NCBI GenBank assembly: GCA_001577345.1
Contig: LSLI01000009.1
Location: 1 to 64,000 of the forward strand
DNA length: 64,000 nt
Reading direction: 5' to 3'
Source of the DNA: Candidatus Gallionella acididurans
GTDB taxonomy: Bacteria > Pseudomonadota > Gammaproteobacteria > Burkholderiales > Gallionellaceae
In this document: piece by piece, positions 60,242 to 64,000 of the stretch
Layout of the letters: each line of letters begins with the position of its first letter
Numbering within the stretch: position 1 is the stretch's first letter
Notes under the pieces: generated by a model
Database searches by the model: none
Seen by the model: only the letters and a program-made list of their open reading frames with translations
What the model was told of the DNA's origin: nothing
Translations under genes and position numbers: made by a program

Positions 60242-61006
60242 CATGCCTGTCGCCTTTGAAGCCCAATAGGCACGGCACTTCAGTGTTGTCATACGTTAGC
60301 ATACGTTCTCATGTACTAGCATACCATCGCAGTGGCGGAAGGCTCCGAACCAGTTGCGGTAACGCAATCTACGCTTGGTGAGACCGTGGTAAGTCGTGGT
60401 GGTGGTAACACTCCTGCGCTCTGGTCGTTGATCCAAGAAACCCCCACTACAACGCGTTTACGCGCTTAGTGGCGGGAGCTTCATGCTGGCGACCCTTCAG
60501 TTTCGCTGGATTTGATCGTACGTGCGATCATCGTAAGCGGCGCAACAACACGCGATATACAGGTAGCCTTTGCGGCAAACGAATGAATGCGGTTTGTCCG
60601 GTGCCTCCAGAGAGTAGAGCCATTCCAAACACCATTCGCAGTTGCGCAAACAATTCCCGGCGTTATACCGTTGAGCGGCGATGTGGGACACTGTGGATGG
60701 GCGCGGGTCGTCAACCCAACGCCGCGCATAGCTCTGCGGTGATCTGATACAGGCCCAGCCGCGCACTATGATCGAAGGCCTGCAACGAGACATCAATTCG
60801 GCCGCCTCGGTTTGTTCGATGAAATCTTTCAATGCACACTTGACGGCCAAGTGCCGGGTGAGTTTTACTTCGGCCACCTGCCCACACTGCACAAAACAGT
60901 GCGGGCTTTAATCGAGAAAGAGCAAGATGCTTGTTCAATGTATTCCTCAATCCGGTGGTACCGGTTCTTTTCATCGTAGCCGGACGCCGCTGCATGCGGG
61001 CAAGCA
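60242..61006. other. Gene-poor region behind tRNA-Leu, possible integration remnant
   Basis: About 760 bases contain no strong gene. Repeats of CATACGTT and a hairpin near 60441-60475 (CACTA/TAGTG around CGCGTTTACGCG) lie close to the tRNA end. A Cys-rich minus-strand ORF is described separately. The position after a tRNA gene suggests an old element, but no integrase or second tRNA end copy is seen. Confidence 0.4.
60497..60793 (-). CDS. Possible Cys-rich small protein, 98 aa
   Basis: Starting at MSRCRPSIIV, the ORF encodes a protein-like stretch with DPRPSTVSHIAAQRYNAG, then CLRNCEWCLEWLY and a late CCC triplet. The spacing of Cys and Trp resembles a zinc-binding protein. It lies in the gene-poor region behind tRNA-Leu. 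No ribosome-binding site is convincing and no family is recognised, so it may be chance or a decayed phage gene. Confidence 0.25.
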   Translation of the reverse strand: MSRCRPSIIVRGWACIRSPQSYARRWVDDPRPSTVSHIAAQRYNAGNCLRNCEWCLEWLYSLEAPDKPHSFVCRKGYLYIACCCAAYDDRTYDQIQRN

Positions 61007-61954
61007 TTGAAGCCGTTGCGCGATATCCGTAGTCGCGTGTTGTTCTGGCCGCTGTGTGGCGCGATGTTGATGGCGTGGAGCGCGCAGGAAGTCCGGGCTG
61101 AAGCGCTGGCGAGCGCAGCCGCTGACCGGGATGCCGTACCGGTATTTTCGCAGTTTTCCGGCCGGAGCGATGCATACACGGCAACCATCGATAGCAACGG
61201 CAATCTGCTGTTGGCGTCCGGCAGCCAGCCCCAGCCCGGCGCTGCGCCGGGCAACCCCGGTGATGGCGGGCATGCTTCCGTATTCACCACCGCAGACAAG
61301 GACTTGGCTGCATTGGGCCACGCGGCGGCCACGCCGGATTTCTGGCGCACCGCGCTGCAGATAGCCGGCATCAGCCTGGTCTCGGCGATCGCGGACAAGC
61401 CGCTGGACACGCTTGCCGTCAACCATGGCAAAAACTGGGTCATGACGCGCGTCGAGAAGGTCGGCAACAGCCTGCCCTTTATCGCCATCGGCTACTCGGC
61501 CGTGTCATTTCTGGCCAGCGACCAGGACAGTACGCTGGCAAGGGCCAGCTATAGTTCGCTGGCGGCCGGCGGGGTGGGGTTTGCCGGTGTCTTCGGGCTG
61601 AAGTACACGGTCGGCCGCGCACGGCCCAGCAGCGAGCAAGGAGCGGCCAGCTTCACCCCGGTCAGCGCAAGCAACGGCAATACCTCATGGCCTTCGATGC
61701 ATTCCACCGTGATGTGGGCAGTCATCACCCCTTATGCCAAGGCCTATGATGCCCCATGGCTGTATGGCGTGGCCGCCGTGACCAATGTCGCGCGTGTCGG
61801 CGGGCGCGACCACTGGTTCTCCGACACCATAGCAGGCTCTTTGCTGGGCTATGCCCTGGGCAGTTTCATGTGGGAGCAGCACAACACCAACCAGAATGGA
61901 ATGGAGTGGTCGGTCTCGCCCGGCGGAGTCATGTTGAGCTGGAAAATGGAATAG
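61007..61954 (+). CDS. PAP2 superfamily phosphatase
   Basis: A TTG start at 61007 gives a signal peptide (VLFWPLCGAMLMAWSAQEVRAEA). The 315-aa product has the three PAP2 motifs: KYTVGRARP, PSMHSTVMW and ARVGGRDHWFSDTIAGSLLG. It dephosphorylates lipid or polyprenyl phosphates in the envelope. Its place upstream of a polysaccharide-export gene suggests lipid-carrier recycling in exopolysaccharide synthesis. Confidence 0.85.
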   Translation: MKPLRDIRSRVLFWPLCGAMLMAWSAQEVRAEALASAAADRDAVPVFSQFSGRSDAYTATIDSNGNLLLASGSQPQPGAAPGNPGDGGHASVFTTADKDLAALGHAAATPDFWRTALQIAGISLVSAIADKPLDTLAVNHGKNWVMTRVEKVGNSLPFIAIGYSAVSFLASDQDSTLARASYSSLAAGGVGFAGVFGLKYTVGRARPSSEQGAASFTPVSASNGNTSWPSMHSTVMWAVITPYAKAYDAPWLYGVAAVTNVARVGGRDHWFSDTIAGSLLGYALGSFMWEQHNTNQNGMEWSVSPGGVMLSWKME

Positions 61955-62072
61955 CGCTCCCATCTATGTGCTGCCATACCGCATAGAATCAAGGATTGAC
62001 GTCAGCAACTTATTTTGACTTTTAAACGGCTACTCTGTAAATTCGCTGCAATAAAAATGATCGGGGTGTGGG

Positions 62073-64000
62073 ATGTTGGTTTATTTGCGTTATGCTCTGG
62101 CAGTAATGCTGTGTTCGATTTGCGCATCCGGCTGGGCCGAGGGTGATTTTTCAACAGCCCAGGCGCAGACCGACCCCACACTGAATTCCGCTCCACAGGA
62201 AAGCTTGTCTTTAACGCCTTCACGGGGCATTTCGTCGCTGAATCCCCCTCAGGCTGCCCCTTACGCCAAGCCTGCCGACGCATCGTTGAAACCCGCATCA
62301 GCACAGATCCCGCCGGTTAATCAGGCTGTCCCGATCGAAGAGACCGAGTTCCAGAAGTTCATTGCCGCGTCGATCGGCAAGCGTCTGCCGATGTTTGGCT
62401 ACGATACGTTCAGTGCGTCCCCGACTACCTTCGCACCCGTAGACCATGTTCCCGTCACGCCCGATTACACGGTGGGGCCGGGGGACGAGGTGGATATCCG
62501 GGTTTGGGGTCAGATCGATGCGGACCTGCACCTGCAGGTGGACCGCCTCGGGCAGATCTATATTCCGAAAGTGGGGAACCTGAATGTCTCGGGACTCAAG
62601 TACCAGGACCTGAAAAGCTATATCAGAACGGCAGTTGGACGCAATTTCAGGAATTTCAATCTCGAGGTCAATCTCGGCCAGTTGCGCTCCATCCAGATCT
62701 ACGTGGTGGGTCAGGCGCGGCGCCCGGGCAGCTACACCGTGAGCGCGCTCTCCACCCTGGTGAACGCACTGTTCGCTTCCGGCGGACCGTCGGGGGCGGG
62801 TTCGATGCGGCATATCCAGCTGAAACGCCAGGACAAGATCGTCACCGAATTCGACGTGTACGACTTCCTGCTCGAAGGAGACAAATCCAAAGACGCGCAC
62901 CTGCAGGCCGGCGACGTGATCTACATCCCGCCTGTCGGCCAGGTCGCCGCGATCACGGGAAGCATCAATGTCCCTGCGATTTATGAACTGAAGGACAAAA
63001 CGGATCTGGCCCGCCTGATCGCGATGGCGGGCGGACTCACAACCACTGCGGCGGGCCAGAAGGTGGAAGTAGAACGGATCGAAAACCGCAAGGACAGGGT
63101 CGTCGACGATTTTGACCTCGATCAGGCGGGGCTCGCACGGCAGTTGAAGGACGGCGATCTGGTCAAGGTCATCCCGATTTCACCCGAGTTCAAGAATGCG
63201 GTGACCCTGCGCGGGAATGTCGCTTTCCCATTCCGCTACCCCTGGCACCAGGGCATGCGCGTCACGGATATCATCCCGGACAAGGATGTCCTGATTACGG
63301 CCGACTACTGGCGCAGGCAAAACATGACCAACCAGGACAAGGTTTCCGGGGTAGGTGGGATTTTTGGCCAAAATACGACCAACCGGGACAAGATTTTCGG
63401 AGTGGCCGGGGCTTTCGGAGAAATCAGGCGCTCCATTCCCGAAATCAACTGGGATTACGCGGTTGTCGAGCGGCTCGACTGGAGTGATCTGAGGACAAGG
63501 CTCATCCCCTTCAACCTGGGTAAGGCGGTGCTGGATAAAGATCCCTCACAGAATCTCGAACTCCAGCCCGGAGATGTCGTAACCGTATTTTCAAAGGACG
63601 AGATGAAGGTGTCCGTCGAGAAGCAGACGCGCCTCGTCACGATAGAGGGGGAAGTCAAAAATGACGGCGTTTTTGAGGCGAAACCGGGTGAGACCCTGAG
63701 GCAGTTGGTCGCGCGCCTGGGCGGGCTCACCGACAAAGCCTATCTTTTTGGGGCAGAGTTCACGCGCGAATCGACGCGAAAACTGCAACAGCAGCGCCTC
63801 GAGGAATCGATCGACCGCATGGAACGGGATGTCAGGAAAAATGCAGCTACCTCGGCACAGAGCGCAATGGACCAAAAGGGAATGGATGCTGCAAAGCAGC
63901 AGGCCACAAGCCAGCAGGCCGCGCTGGAAAAACTGCGTCAGGCGAAAGCGACGGGCCGGATCGTGCTCGAAATCCCGCCCGAGGCGGATGCGCTCAAGGA
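62073..64000 (+). CDS. Polysaccharide export protein, Wza-like with SLBB domains (runs off the window)
   Basis: The ORF is not in the track because it has no stop before the window ends. The ATG at 62073 follows GGGGTGTGGG. A signal peptide is followed by a Pro-rich stretch, then a Poly_export domain (DYTVGPGDEVDIRVWGQ) near residue 130 and several SLBB-type domains (LRSIQIYVVGQARRPGSY, ITGSINVPAIYEL, LVTIEGEVKNDGVFEAK). It is an outer-membrane export channel for exopolysaccharide. At least 642 residues are present. A 17-residue tandem repeat lies near residue 417. Confidence 0.9.
   Translation, partial: MLVYLRYALAVMLCSICASGWAEGDFSTAQAQTDPTLNSAPQESLSLTPSRGISSLNPPQAAPYAKPADASLKPASAQIPPVNQAVPIEETEFQKFIAASIGKRLPMFGYDTFSASPTTFAPVDHVPVTPDYTVGPGDEVDIRVWGQIDADLHLQVDRLGQIYIPKVGNLNVSGLKYQDLKSYIRTAVGRNFRNFNLEVNLGQLRSIQIYVVGQARRPGSYTVSALSTLVNALFASGGPSGAGSMRHIQLKRQDKIVTEFDVYDFLLEGDKSKDAHLQAGDVIYIPPVGQVAAITGSINVPAIYELKDKTDLARLIAMAGGLTTTAAGQKVEVERIENRKDRVVDDFDLDQAGLARQLKDGDLVKVIPISPEFKNAVTLRGNVAFPFRYPWHQGMRVTDIIPDKDVLITADYWRRQNMTNQDKVSGVGGIFGQNTTNRDKIFGVAGAFGEIRRSIPEINWDYAVVERLDWSDLRTRLIPFNLGKAVLDKDPSQNLELQPGDVVTVFSKDEMKVSVEKQTRLVTIEGEVKNDGVFEAKPGETLRQLVARLGGLTDKAYLFGAEFTRESTRKLQQQRLEESIDRMERDVRKNAATSAQSAMDQKGMDAAKQQATSQQAALEKLRQAKATGRIVLEIPPEADALK
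63321..63422 (+). repeat. 51-bp in-frame tandem duplication in the export gene
   Basis: NMTNQDKVSGVGGIFGQ (63321-63371) is followed directly by NTTNRDKIFGVAGAFGE (63372-63422). The two 17-codon units match at most positions of the DNA. Confidence 0.82.

Overview
The window looks like the chromosome of a betaproteobacterium of the Nitrosomonadales type, possibly Gallionellaceae. This is inferred from gene order (hfq-hflX-hflK-hflC-DUF2065-hisZ-purA; sdhCDAB-sdhE-gltA-sucA-sucB; tctD/tctE-like two-component pair) and from protein character. No rRNA is present, so the placement is an inference and not a measurement.

Layout. 0-6 kb: ihfB, a stand-alone receiver protein with a duplicated N-terminus, a four-gene lipoprotein operon (two LPP20-like proteins, an LpoB-like protein, a COG3014-like protein), and the tmRNA gene. 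6.7-15.3 kb: an integrated P4-type element of about 8.6 kb inserted at the 3' end of tRNA-Arg(CCT). It is bounded by 29-bp direct repeats and carries an integrase, AlpA, a TOPRIM-DUF927 replication protein, several coupled small genes and a Sel1-repeat cargo gene, but no capsid or tail genes. 15.4-20.9 kb: a ketosynthase/ACP/alpha-beta hydrolase cassette whose hydrolase has Cys in the nucleophile position, a DUF1345 membrane protein and a two-component system. 21-28.4 kb: a decaying metal-efflux (HME-RND) locus, with a truncated duplicate of the outer-membrane gene, an adaptor, a pump interrupted at a G8 tract, an intact outer-membrane factor and a deleted pseudogene. 28.6-31.4 kb: an Nramp-related transporter, an overlooked 57-aa membrane protein and a soluble PRC/MgtE_N/CBS protein, together suggesting a magnesium uptake module.

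31.5-41 kb is housekeeping: hfq, hflX, hflKC, hisZ, purA, tRNA-Leu(CAG), rnr and rlmB. 41-48.5 kb holds a membrane diguanylate cyclase, a phosphoribosyltransferase, a DNA glycosylase, the three-gene AmmeMemoRadiSam set, an ankyrin protein and a small lipoprotein. 48.5-58.6 kb is a TCA-cycle block: mdh divergent from sdhCDAB-sdhE-gltA-sucA-sucB. The E3 gene (lpd) is not next to sucB; instead there is a mosaic of inverted repeats. A dispersed-type palindrome is also embedded in frame in sucB. 59-64 kb: an acuI-like reductase, tRNA-Leu(TAG), a possible integration remnant, a PAP2 phosphatase, and the start of a Wza-like polysaccharide export gene that runs off the window.

The strongest leads for something undescribed are the Nramp-related/57-aa/MgtE_N-CBS module, the Cys-hydrolase/ACP/ketosynthase cassette, and the tRNA-Arg island with its uncharacterised coupled genes and secreted cargo. 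The clearest sequence-level oddities are the G8 frameshift, the duplicated outer-membrane gene, the in-frame palindrome in sucB, and three internal in-frame duplications.
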